NCBI RefSeq assembly: GCF_900580865.1
Contig: NZ_UTBZ01000070.1
Coordinates: 1-64,000 of the forward strand
Direction: 5' to 3'
Source: Pseudomonas viridiflava
GTDB lineage: Bacteria; Pseudomonadota; Gammaproteobacteria; Pseudomonadales; Pseudomonadaceae
Length of the DNA: 64,000 nucleotides
The notes beneath the pieces were generated by a model. That model ran no database searches. It had not been told where the DNA came from and saw only the letters and a program-made list of their open reading frames with translations. Shown here in pieces: positions 57,500-64,000 of the stretch (position 1 is its first letter; the number at the start of each line of letters is the position of its first letter). The translations under genes and the position numbers were made by a program.

Positions 57500-57847
57500 C
57501 TAAGGATTTGGTGATGCCTGATTGGACTTGATAACCGCTTCGGGGACCACTGCCCAGCCACGAGTCGAGCGTTGGATCAGCCTTGCTCGGTCATCCCCTA
57601 ATCGTTTCCAGATCAATAGGGTGGTGAGGCGATAGTAATACCGGGTGGCGTCGGAATGGTCTTTCAGGTGCTGAGTGAGAAACCAGCGCACATGTTTGAG
57701 CTGCCAGGTCCAGGGATTGTCACGTTGCCATCGCTGTTGAATGGCCGCTTGCATGATTCGGGCTTGGTGTAGGTGGCGTTGCTGCGTGACCTTCGAACCG
57801 GTCTGTACGCCGCTCAGGAACAGCGCCATATCAAAGGGCTTAGTCAC
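57500..57847 (-). CDS. Unknown small protein coupled to the second recombinase
   Basis: 115 residues, basic and Trp/Arg-rich (TWQLKHVRWFLTQHLKDHSDATRYYYRLTTLLIWKRLG). It starts with GTG and overlaps the recombinase stop by four bases (GTGA); an ATG lies seven codons further. The close coupling suggests an accessory factor of the recombinase. I recognise no family. Confidence 0.6.
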   Translation of the reverse strand: MTKPFDMALFLSGVQTGSKVTQQRHLHQARIMQAAIQQRWQRDNPWTWQLKHVRWFLTQHLKDHSDATRYYYRLTTLLIWKRLGDDRARLIQRSTRGWAVVPEAVIKSNQASPNP

Positions 57848-58830
57848 GCTCTGCCTCCAATGTAGGCCGACACTACATCGATCCGGTTATGCCCGAGTTC
57901 AAGGCTGATCTGTTGCCGCGCCTGTTGATCAAGGTCGCGGTCAATGCGATAGCAGTGGCCACCATTGACCGGTGTGGGGTGGCCCGTGAGCTGCTCGTAA
58001 CGTTCGCAGGCGTAGGCCGCTCGGAGTTCATGGAAACCCTTCATCCCGTGTTCATGCAGCGTTTCGCGGGCGGGGAGCACGGTCTGTTGCAGGAACGCGG
58101 CGTAGCTTTCGTCGCGGGCCAGCAAGTTGCGGCTGCGGGGCGGCGACGCGTGACGAGCCAACTGCAGGGCCGCTTTCACCGCTTCATTGGCCACAACCCA
58201 CCGCTGTGCTGAAGCCCCTGAGCGACCGCCTTTGGTGCCGTCCTGTATATTGATGCGGCCTAAGTGTTCGGCTTCGCGGTGCAGACGTGGCAGGTCAGCC
58301 AGGATCGCTTCGCGCAGACGCATACCGGTTGTTCGGGCCAGCAGGACAATCGCGGCCACCCGCTCGTGTTGCTGTTCACCAAGCGCCTCAAGCACTCGCC
58401 GCACCTGTTGGCGGTCTTGGCCATCCGGTGCGCGGGTGCGTACGCTCGAGCGCTTCTGTCCCAACGCCTGACTCGGGCTGGCGATCCTCACGTCCTGATC
58501 ACCGCGCAGAGCCGCGAGGGTGCGATTGGCGCTGCTCAGGCGGTTCTGCGCGGTGGCGATGCAGAGTTCACCTTGCTTTATCTGCTGACGCAGGTAATCG
58601 GCGTAGTCCTGCAGCGTCTGTCGGTCGATCTGGCGCGCATCGTTGTAACCGGGGCCGTCCTCTGACCGACACCAACGCACAAACGCTTGCCAGCGATCGC
58701 TATGCGCTTTGACCGTGGCGAAGTGGCCACCGGCAAATAGATCCTTTAGCGCTTGTGGGCCGGCGTAGCTTAGCTGGCGGCCGTAGCCGAAGTTGCGACC
58801 ATCACGCCGACCGACCAGCGCCATTGTCAT
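57844..58830 (-). CDS. Second tyrosine recombinase (integrase domain protein)
   Basis: 328 residues. An N-terminal SAM-like core-binding domain (AFVRWCRSEDGPGYNDARQIDRQTLQDYADYL) precedes the catalytic domain with TGMRLREAILADL (Arg), GFHELRAAYACERYEQL (HxxR) and LELGHNRIDVVSAYIGG (H and Tyr). It is not P4-like and is unlike the integrase at 61577. Starts GTG 58833, ATG 58830 or ATG 58824 are possible; none has a strong ribosome site. It overlaps the previous gene by about 29 bases. Confidence 0.82.
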   Translation of the reverse strand: MTMALVGRRDGRNFGYGRQLSYAGPQALKDLFAGGHFATVKAHSDRWQAFVRWCRSEDGPGYNDARQIDRQTLQDYADYLRQQIKQGELCIATAQNRLSSANRTLAALRGDQDVRIASPSQALGQKRSSVRTRAPDGQDRQQVRRVLEALGEQQHERVAAIVLLARTTGMRLREAILADLPRLHREAEHLGRINIQDGTKGGRSGASAQRWVVANEAVKAALQLARHASPPRSRNLLARDESYAAFLQQTVLPARETLHEHGMKGFHELRAAYACERYEQLTGHPTPVNGGHCYRIDRDLDQQARQQISLELGHNRIDVVSAYIGGRA

Positions 58831-59161
58831 CACCGTTTTCGTTTGTTTGTAGAAAGAGCAGCAAGGCTTTCCAGTGAGGGCTGAGCCTGTCCATCTGCCG
58901 CCAGTACGTCGGGCGGATCAGAAGGGTGTTCTCGTGGTGTTGCAGCAGTGCCCCTTCCTCACGCAGTTGCTCGATCAGCAGGGCGATGTGGGCAGGGTCT
59001 AGGGGTGGTGTGGCGACAGCGGCGACAGTGGCGACAACCCGCGTCGTTGCTGGCCTGGCACGTGGCGACAGGGTGGCGACAGAGGCGGCGACACACCGTG
59101 ATTCTGGCTGTGGTTGATGTTGCGCCTGGTAGCGGCGCACCGCGTCATTGAGGCGAAACAT
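58802..59161 (-). CDS. Small protein encoded over an iteron cluster
   Basis: 119 residues. A central Ala-Val-Thr-rich segment (ASVATLSPRARPATTRVVATVAAVATPP) is the translation of GGCGACA repeats and probably has no folded structure. The C-terminal half (PLDPAHIALLIEQLREEGALLQHHENTLLIRPTYWRQMDRL) looks like a small winged-helix or TubC-like domain. It overlaps the DUF3987 stop by 17 bases and has a GAGG site. Function unknown; the DNA may matter as much as the protein. Confidence 0.6.
   Translation of the reverse strand: MFRLNDAVRRYQAQHQPQPESRCVAASVATLSPRARPATTRVVATVAAVATPPLDPAHIALLIEQLREEGALLQHHENTLLIRPTYWRQMDRLSPHWKALLLFLQTNENGDDNGAGRSA
59012..59093 (+). repeat. Iteron cluster A, six GGCGACA repeats
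   Basis: GGCGACA at 59012, 59021, 59030, 59064, 59075 and 59087. The first three are nine bases apart and are followed by ACCCGCG-type sequence. The same arrangement occurs inverted in cluster B at 61439-61515. Binding sites for a replication initiator are the likely meaning. Confidence 0.7.
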
Positions 59162-60545
59162 GGCGGACCTCGAAAGTTTTTCCGTCGCGACTGCTCAGCC
59201 AGCGATGAGTGATCAGCACAACCAATAAAGAGGCGGTATGGTCAGCGCTCTTGCGGGCAAAACGAGGGCCGTTGCGATTAACGTCGCGGATGGTGAAGTG
59301 GGTCCAGCCTTTCTGTATCAGCCAGCGCAGCAGCCGATCCGCTTCCTCGCGTCGGCTATTGACCGGCTCTTGTTCGGTCAGGCGCTGAATCTCGGCCAGG
59401 TAGTAATCCATCAGCGTGGAGGCGCGCTGAATGTGGGCTTCGTCCAACGCACTGGCCTCTTCAACCATGGCCAGCACGCCCGCGATACGCAGTACATTCG
59501 CCGCCGCCTTGCTCGCGACAGGCTGGACGCCGGCTAGCTCGCCGAACTCGCCAGACTGGCACTCGATGGTGTCGTGGATATCAATCCAAGCCCGGCGGGC
59601 ACGGGGAGTCAGCTCCAGCGTTGCGGGATTGAGTGACCCATCCTTGTGAAGCGACCAGGGCTGTTGCAGCAGGGCCGTGATCCGCTGTTGGTAGCGCTGG
59701 ACTTTGGCATCCAGGCTCAGGTTGATCGCCTTGTAGAGCCGCTGGCCGGTCAGACGCTCGGGCCAACTGATCAGGCAACGGCCGAGGATGCCTTGGCCAT
59801 TGATCACCGGGTCTTTGAAAATCTGGTTGGCCAGGTAAGGCTGCAGCATCAGATGCAGGCTGAGGCGGCGATCATAGGCCCGCAGGCTTTCTCCGGCCAT
59901 GGCGCGGGCCCGGTCGATCGGGCTGCCATCCCACAGCATCGACAAGGTGGTGATTGCCTTGAGCAGATTCTCTTTGCTCATGGTGCTGCTACCCAAGAAC
60001 TGGCCACCTTCATCATTGAACAAACCCATGCTGGGCAAGCCATGGCACAGGCTTTTGACCAGGGCCTCGATAGTGGGCTCGGCAATGATCAGTCTCGGTG
60101 GTACCGGCTCGTACAGCTCGCCGCCTTCCGCCCCGGAGGTGGTCTTTGAGGTTTTGGGTTTGGCAATGATGCTGGTAACGGCCCGATAGGCTTTGAGCTT
60201 TTCCTCATACAGGGTCCACTGCTGTCGTTCCCACTCGCGCGCCGCCTTCAGTGCCAGGTGATCCACCGCGCTTTTGCGATCGCCCGAGGACGCCACCGTC
60301 AGTAGGTAGAGGGACAGCGGATATGTTCGACCGTCGAGTTGGACATTGGCATGACCCTGGCTCACCAGAGCAGCGCTGGCCAGCACCGATTGTGCAGCCA
60401 TGGCGCAGGGTACGCCGATCACCTCGGCCAGTCGTTCGACCGCAGGGCCCAACAGATCCCCGAGTGCTTCGACCGGGTAGGGCAGTGGCGCCTGTTGGTA
60501 TTCCAGCAAGGGTTGTGGGGGCTCGAACGCTTCACACAGATGCAT
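59145..60545 (-). CDS. DUF3987 (YfjI-family) replication-type protein
   Basis: 466 residues. PVEALGDLLGPAVERLAEVIGVPCAMAAQSVLASAALVSQGHANVQ is the opening of DUF3987, with LYLLTVASSGDRKSAVDHLAL, a Walker-like region lacking the usual G-K-T, near residue 75, and SMGLFNDEGGQFLG near 185. YfjI-type proteins occur in P4-like elements and are related to primase-helicases. AGGAG lies seven bases before the ATG at 60545; starts at 60551 and 60584 fit the ribosome site less well. It likely acts on the iteron clusters on either side. Confidence 0.75.
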   Translation of the reverse strand: MHLCEAFEPPQPLLEYQQAPLPYPVEALGDLLGPAVERLAEVIGVPCAMAAQSVLASAALVSQGHANVQLDGRTYPLSLYLLTVASSGDRKSAVDHLALKAAREWERQQWTLYEEKLKAYRAVTSIIAKPKTSKTTSGAEGGELYEPVPPRLIIAEPTIEALVKSLCHGLPSMGLFNDEGGQFLGSSTMSKENLLKAITTLSMLWDGSPIDRARAMAGESLRAYDRRLSLHLMLQPYLANQIFKDPVINGQGILGRCLISWPERLTGQRLYKAINLSLDAKVQRYQQRITALLQQPWSLHKDGSLNPATLELTPRARRAWIDIHDTIECQSGEFGELAGVQPVASKAAANVLRIAGVLAMVEEASALDEAHIQRASTLMDYYLAEIQRLTEQEPVNSRREEADRLLRWLIQKGWTHFTIRDVNRNGPRFARKSADHTASLLVVLITHRWLSSRDGKTFEVRHVSPQ

Positions 60546-60968
60546 CGCCATTCTCCTGAAATTTTCGACTTCGTCCTCACTCATCCCGCCACGGTTGTTG
60601 AGTGTTGTCAGGGATCAAGGCCCCTGCGACCTGTGAGGTTTGTCCACTTACGCGGGACTGACGACTCCTTACGACCGGGAGCTTGGGCATCTCATGATCT
60701 GGCCTCCTGAACACTTCCGCAGAAGTGGGCGGGTGGAGGCTGCACTGGCTGACGAGACCGGTGCCGCGAGACCCTGAGTCGGGTGAAGGCAGTGATGCGA
60801 TGACTGGAGCATGCCTGACTGTCAGTCAGGTGCAGTCCATTCCGTGGGCTGCGGCACCGTCATCGGCATCGCTGTTGCTGGTGACTTTTCGATGTTTGTC
60901 ACGCCGATTGTCACGAGGGGGAAAGCCGCAAAGGCCCGTACGAGCAGGGCTGCAGCAGTGGTAGGAGC

Positions 60969-60999
60969 GCCCGTCTCTTTAGGGGGCAAAGAGACGGGC
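60969..60999. other. Strong 12-bp hairpin
   Basis: GCCCGTCTCTTT and AAAGAGACGGGC pair perfectly around AGGGGGC. There is no T-run on either side, so a terminator is unlikely. Confidence 0.6.
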
Positions 61000-61360
61000 A
61001 AAAGGTTGGCGCAAGAAATGGCCAAGCGGATAAGTTGCTGCAGAGCAGCCAGGAGGGGGCATGAGTTGCCGCAGTGGGCATTCTGGAAGAAGTGGCATCC
61101 ATCACATCACTGTGACCGTGCGAGCCGCCGGACGCTAATCGCACTTGGGGGAGAACCACCACGGTGTGGCGTAGCCTCAAAGGTTCTGGCTACCTGGGTG
61201 CTGTCGAGGACAGCGCTGGTACGGTTCTGGTTTAGCGCTCGTTCTGCTCGCGGTCAACCGTATTTTGGGAGCAGCTCTTGCGTCAATCGGTAGCGCTGGA
61301 AGATCTTGGAGTCCGGTGGTTTTCCATGGCCGGGTGGTTGTTCGTCGGTTTTTAATGTGA

Positions 61361-61403
61361 GCCCACGCGAGTGGGAATGCGGAGCCTTCCCGCTCGCGTG
61401 GGC
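61361..61403. other. Strong 17-bp hairpin next to iteron cluster B
   Basis: GCCCACGCGAGTGGGAA pairs with TTCCCGCTCGCGTGGGC apart from one T-G position. It lies 36 bases from the first iteron of cluster B. Confidence 0.65.
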
Positions 61404-61438
61404 TTGGCCGAGAAAGCCCCAGGAGAGAGGCTTGCAAC

Positions 61439-61515
61439 GGCGACAGTCGCCACTTCTGTCGCCATGCTGCAGACCAGGTATTACGCGGGTTGTCGCCGGT
61501 GTCGCCGCTGTCGCC
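61439..61515 (-). repeat. Iteron cluster B, five GGCGACA repeats
   Basis: TGTCGCC at 61457, 61491, 61500 and 61509 (the last three nine bases apart) and GGCGACA at 61439 in the other orientation. The triple ends at ACCCGCG in the same way as cluster A. It lies between the hairpin at 61361 and the integrase stop. Confidence 0.68.
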
Positions 61516-61576
61516 AAATCAACCATCACTCCATCTGGGGAGTCATTCTCGGTTACTGGCGGCGTCCGGTGAGCGC

Positions 61577-62833
61577 TCACCGTATCGGCACGATGTTGTG
61601 GTCCCTGGTTTGATTGATCGCAGATGCCGACAGGTTGCCAGTGGCCGCTTTCTGGATGTGCTCACTCCACCAGGCCATCATCGGACGCCGGCGTTCGATG
61701 TAGTCAGCTCGGTTGTAAGCGCTTCGGACTTCATCCTTGTCGACATGCGCCAGCGCGACTTCGATCAGCTCCGGATCCCAGCCATGCTCGTTCAGGATGG
61801 TGCTGGCCATGGAGCGCATGCCGTGGCTGACCAAGCGGTCCTGGAAGCCCATGCGTTTCAACGCCATGTTGGCGGTCTGGCTATTGGCGTGGGTGCGCGG
61901 ATTTCTATCTGCCGGGAACACGTATTCCCTGTGACCACTGTGGGGCTTGAGCGCCTCCAGTAACGCGAGTGCCTGTTCGGTCAGTGGGATGGTATGCGGA
62001 CGGCGCTTTTTCATGCGCTCCGGCGGGATGGTCCAGATGCGTTTGTCGAAGTCGATATCTGCCCATCGGGTGGTCGCCGCTTCGGCAGGACGGGTCATGG
62101 TGTGCAGTTGCCATTCGATCAGGCAGCGGGTGATCCGCTTGATGCTGGCATTCGCGATTTCGATCATGAGCTCGGAAAGCTCGTCTGGTCGTAGCGCGGC
62201 CATGTTCTCTTTTTTGGGCTTCTTGAATACCGCTCGAATACCACTGAGGGGGTTAGAGAAAATCAGCCCGGAGTTTACCCCGTAGGTCATGATCTCGTTG
62301 AGTCGTTGGCTCAGTCGCTTCACTGTCTCGAGGCTACCTTTGGCCTCGATTGGGCGAAGCAGTTCGATGACCATCGGTGCGGTAATTTTCGAGAGCGGCG
62401 TTGTTTTCAGGTCTGGAAATACATGCAGCGTGAGCGAGCGCCAAATGTCTTCGGCGTAGGCCGGCGTGACGGAGTCCTTCTTTAGCTCGAACCAGGCGGT
62501 GGCCACGTTCTCGAACGTATGTTCCGTTTCTGCGCGCTTGGCTTCATTCAGCGTGTTGCGCTGCACCTTCGGATCGATGCCCAGGGCGAGCAGCTCGCGC
62601 GCCTCGACTGCCTTCTTTCGTGCGTTCGCCAGTGACAGTTCGGGGTAGGTCCCGAAGCCGATGTTGATGCGCTTTTTGGTGAGCGGTTCGCGGTAGTTGA
62701 AATTCCACAGCAACGAGCCGTTGCTGCGTACGCGGAGCTGCAAACCGTCACCGTCAGTGAGGACGTAATCCTCGGACGCGGGTTTGACTCCCTTGAGCTG
62801 TCGATCGGAGAGGCGGAGGTTTTGGGCAGGCAT
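61577..62833 (-). CDS. P4-type tyrosine integrase of the ssrA island
   Basis: 418 residues. An N-terminal DUF4102 domain (LSDRQLKGVKPASEDYVLTDGDGLQLRV) is followed by the core-binding and catalytic domains with R248 (MTRPAEA), H337-R340 (SHGMRS), H363 and Y373 (LAHVDKDEVRSAY). P4-type integrases often use ssrA or tRNA 3' ends; this one lies 187 bases from ssrA. ATG at 62833 has GAGGA upstream; a GTG at 62851 is less likely. Confidence 0.95.
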   Translation of the reverse strand: MPAQNLRLSDRQLKGVKPASEDYVLTDGDGLQLRVRSNGSLLWNFNYREPLTKKRINIGFGTYPELSLANARKKAVEARELLALGIDPKVQRNTLNEAKRAETEHTFENVATAWFELKKDSVTPAYAEDIWRSLTLHVFPDLKTTPLSKITAPMVIELLRPIEAKGSLETVKRLSQRLNEIMTYGVNSGLIFSNPLSGIRAVFKKPKKENMAALRPDELSELMIEIANASIKRITRCLIEWQLHTMTRPAEAATTRWADIDFDKRIWTIPPERMKKRRPHTIPLTEQALALLEALKPHSGHREYVFPADRNPRTHANSQTANMALKRMGFQDRLVSHGMRSMASTILNEHGWDPELIEVALAHVDKDEVRSAYNRADYIERRRPMMAWWSEHIQKAATGNLSASAINQTRDHNIVPIR

Positions 62834-62858
62834 GAGATTGTCCTCAGGCACTGATTCG

Positions 62859-62906
62859 GTATTCCAAAGATTAGCACCGGATGGGCTGGAATACTGTTTG
62901 GAATAC
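62859..62906. repeat. TTGGAATAC repeats, right arm-type sites
   Basis: TTTGGAATAC (minus strand) at 62859-62868, TGGAATAC at 62887-62894 and TTGGAATAC at 62898-62906. The last two are 12 bases apart, as at the left end (47479). They sit just upstream of the integrase start, where integrases bind both to recombine and to repress their own promoter. Confidence 0.6.
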
Positions 62907-62983
62907 CCGAATGGCTGGAACTCAAAAAATCTCAGAGGACCGCAAAAGCGCTGGAGGCCGCGTATTTACTGGTTCGCAGGCAC

Positions 62984-63009
62984 AAAAAAAGACGTCCGTG
63001 GACGTCTTT
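62984..63009 (-). terminator. ssrA terminator
   Basis: AAAGACGTC, CGTG, GACGTCTTT form a perfect 9-bp stem; the minus strand continues with seven T residues. It lies on the island side of the attachment core, so it is probably supplied by the island. Confidence 0.85.
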
Positions 63010-63020
63010 AGATGATGAAG

Positions 63021-63043
63021 TGGTGGAGCCGGGGGGATTTGAA
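63021..63043 (+). other. Right attachment core within the ssrA 3' end
   Basis: TGGTGGAGCCGGGGGGATTT and GAA correspond to the left copy at 47404-47425. The site includes the CCA end and part of the T-arm, so integration leaves ssrA intact. Confidence 0.55.
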
Positions 63044-63409
63044 CCCCCGTCCGCCAGTACTCCGCTGTCGGTACTACATGCGTAGCCGTTTCTATTAAGT
63101 TAACCCTCAGCGACCCGAAGGGCAGGGTGCTTTGGGCGAGTTGTGTAAGTTTTAGCCGCTTCGTCCACAACGTACTGCACGGCGATTCTGTTCTATATGA
63201 CAATCATTTTGGGTTTACAGACATCCCCTGATGATTGCTGGACCCGAAGGTACCAGGAGCATTGTCAGCTGCAATTAAGCAGCGAGAGCAACACCGTATT
63301 GGTCGTCATTGGCAACTATAAGTAGTTGCAACAGTGGATTTACGACTTCTGTTACCAAGTCGGCATGCACCTAAAGTTTCGCAACCGGCGTCGAATCCTA
63401 AACGGCCCC
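63021..63409 (-). ncRNA. ssrA: Transfer-messenger RNA
   Basis: 389 bases. The 5' end GGGGCCGTTTAGGATTCGAC and the 3' end with TTCAAATCCCCCCGGC and CCACCA form the tRNA-like part. The tag reading frame at 63313-63275 reads ANDDQYGVALAA then stop. tmRNA with SmpB rescues stalled ribosomes. Its 3' end doubles as the integration target of the island. Confidence 0.97.
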
Positions 63410-63504
63410 GAACTCATTGCTCAGTACATCTGTTTGAGCAACAAGCCTGCGCAGTGTACGCCAATCGGTCCGCGAGGCCAACCCGAAGGTTGGCCGGACG
63501 CTGA

Positions 63505-63783
63505 TCAGTTGTTGGTGCCGGTGGATTTGCGCAGTTCCACGATGGTTTGCGAGGTTTCCGCAATGCAATCGTCGATTTTGCCTTGAGCCTTGAGCGCCTC
63601 GGCCTTGCTCACACTGGCGTTAGCGCGCTGGCTCAGTTCCGGATTCGCTGACAGCTGCCCCTTGGCATTGTTGATGGTCTGAATATTGGCATCACACAGG
63701 TCAGCAGGCTTGTCGGCGGCAAACGAAGTGGACGCCATCATCGATGCAGTAACGAACAGACCTAACAGTACAGAACGTTTCAT
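63505..63783 (-). CDS. Small secreted protein of unknown function
   Basis: 92 residues with signal peptide MKRSVLLGLFVTASMMASTSFAAD. The mature part has two cysteines (DLCDANIQTI and DDCIAE), compatible with one disulfide, and is helical (LSQRANASVSKAEALKAQGKIDD). GGAG lies close before the ATG. I recognise no named family, though small proteins of this kind are common in Pseudomonas. Confidence 0.78.
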   Translation of the reverse strand: MKRSVLLGLFVTASMMASTSFAADKPADLCDANIQTINNAKGQLSANPELSQRANASVSKAEALKAQGKIDDCIAETSQTIVELRKSTGTNN

Positions 63784-63852
63784 GTGTATCTCCTTGAACC
63801 GAGTGGGTCCAGACTTCGCTGGCCGTCAGGACGGGCAACCGTATGGAAGAAA

Positions 63853-63875
63853 AACCCCGATCAGTCGGGGCTATT
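63853..63875 (-). terminator. Terminator of the gene at the right edge
   Basis: CCCCGA and TCGGGG pair around TCAG; the minus strand continues with TTTTTC. It stops transcription coming from the gene at 63914. Confidence 0.8.
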
Positions 63876-63913
63876 CTGTGGACTACAGTCGAACTCAAGG
63901 GTTCTATTTTTCT

Positions 63914-64000
63914 TCAGCAGGCCTTCGCCCGGGTCACGCGATCCACCAGATAGACCAGCCCGTGGTAGTCAATTCCGCCGTGTTGTGTCAGACCGATCTC
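63914..64000 (-). CDS. C-terminal end of an unknown gene
   Basis: 28 codons and a stop, reading ...EIGLTQHGGIDYHGLVYL then VDRVTRAKAC. The gene continues beyond the window. The frame is open to the edge and followed by a good terminator, which supports it as real. No function can be given. Confidence 0.65.
   Translation of the reverse strand, partial: EIGLTQHGGIDYHGLVYLVDRVTRAKAC

Larger units (their letters stand above)
60546..61576. other. 1-kb non-coding control region of the island
   Basis: No convincing gene is present. Inverted repeats: CACTTC-CGCA-GAAGTG at 60712-60727; CCTGACTG-T-CAGTCAGG at 60814-60830; a 12-bp perfect stem at 60969-60980 with 60988-60999; a 17-bp stem with one mismatch at 61361-61377 with 61387-61403; then iteron cluster B. 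Short frames here, such as 60811-61293, have no ribosome site and poor composition. Origin, promoter or packaging roles are possible. Confidence 0.6.

Noticed and set aside
60811..61293. A 160-codon plus-strand frame in the island control region
   Set aside because: No ribosome site, mixed composition, and it runs through the 12-bp hairpin. It would also be the only plus-strand gene of the island.
61254..61580. A 108-codon minus-strand frame over iteron cluster B
   Set aside because: It crosses the 17-bp hairpin and the iterons; its protein has no recognisable domain and its start overlaps the integrase end.

Overview
The window looks like a Pseudomonas chromosome of the fluorescens type. 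The supporting signs are an rRNA-operon end followed by recC-recB-recD, a yfiRNB operon, mmsAB, small DUF6124-type proteins, many REP palindromes of two Pseudomonas families (cores GTGGGAGCGAGC and GTAGGAGCTGCCG), and an ssrA gene whose tag reads ANDDQYGVALAA. No database search was possible; names rest on motifs and family knowledge.

Layout. 1-9494: 5S rRNA end, terminator, then the overlapping recC, recB, recD genes of exonuclease V. 9614-11954: yfiR-yfiN-yfiB, a cyclic-di-GMP signalling operon. 11951-15486: a LysR regulator divergent from mmsA-mmsB (valine catabolism). 15648-22118: small redox and regulatory genes (cupin, MerR, flavodoxin-fold oxidoreductase, two LysR regulators, TSUP exporter, YgiN-like monooxygenase opposite mdaB, NAD-dependent epimerase). 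22119-22500: a short insert flanked by two copies of the epimerase 3' end. 22841-26526: GntP permease, RpiR regulator and N-acyl-D-amino-acid deacylase, a likely D-amino-acid derivative operon. 26725-28370: glyoxalase-fold protein, intergenic repeats, a DUF6124-type gene and a structured leader. 28371-39431: AraC regulator, alkyl-DHAP-synthase-like flavoprotein, glycerol-3-phosphate dehydrogenase, FGGY kinase, phospholipase-C-like enzyme, DUF1302 barrel and DUF1329 protein, which together suggest glycerolipid or ether-lipid use. 39508-47311: orphan FitA-type antitoxin, HBM chemoreceptor, GT39-type glycosyltransferase, GNAT, a second DUF6124-like gene, a PliG-like periplasmic protein, and a DMT exporter with a histidine-rich tail.

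47404-63043 is a mobile island of about 15.6 kb at the 3' end of ssrA, with all genes on the minus strand. Reading from ssrA: P4-type integrase; a 1-kb non-coding stretch with long hairpins and an iteron cluster; a DUF3987 replication-type protein; a small protein whose gene carries a second iteron cluster; another tyrosine recombinase; a small unknown protein; then a defence block of hsdR, hsdM, hsdS, an ABC-type ATPase, an HNH-type protein (a Septu/PtuAB-like pair) and an Mrr-type endonuclease. TTGGAATAC repeats 12 bp apart occur at both island ends and look like integrase arm sites. Right of ssrA are a small secreted protein and the end of one more gene.

The strongest leads for new biology are the ATPase/HNH pair built into the type I restriction operon, the paired iteron clusters of the island, the epimerase-end duplication whose differences are all synonymous, and the structured leader before the DUF6124-type gene.
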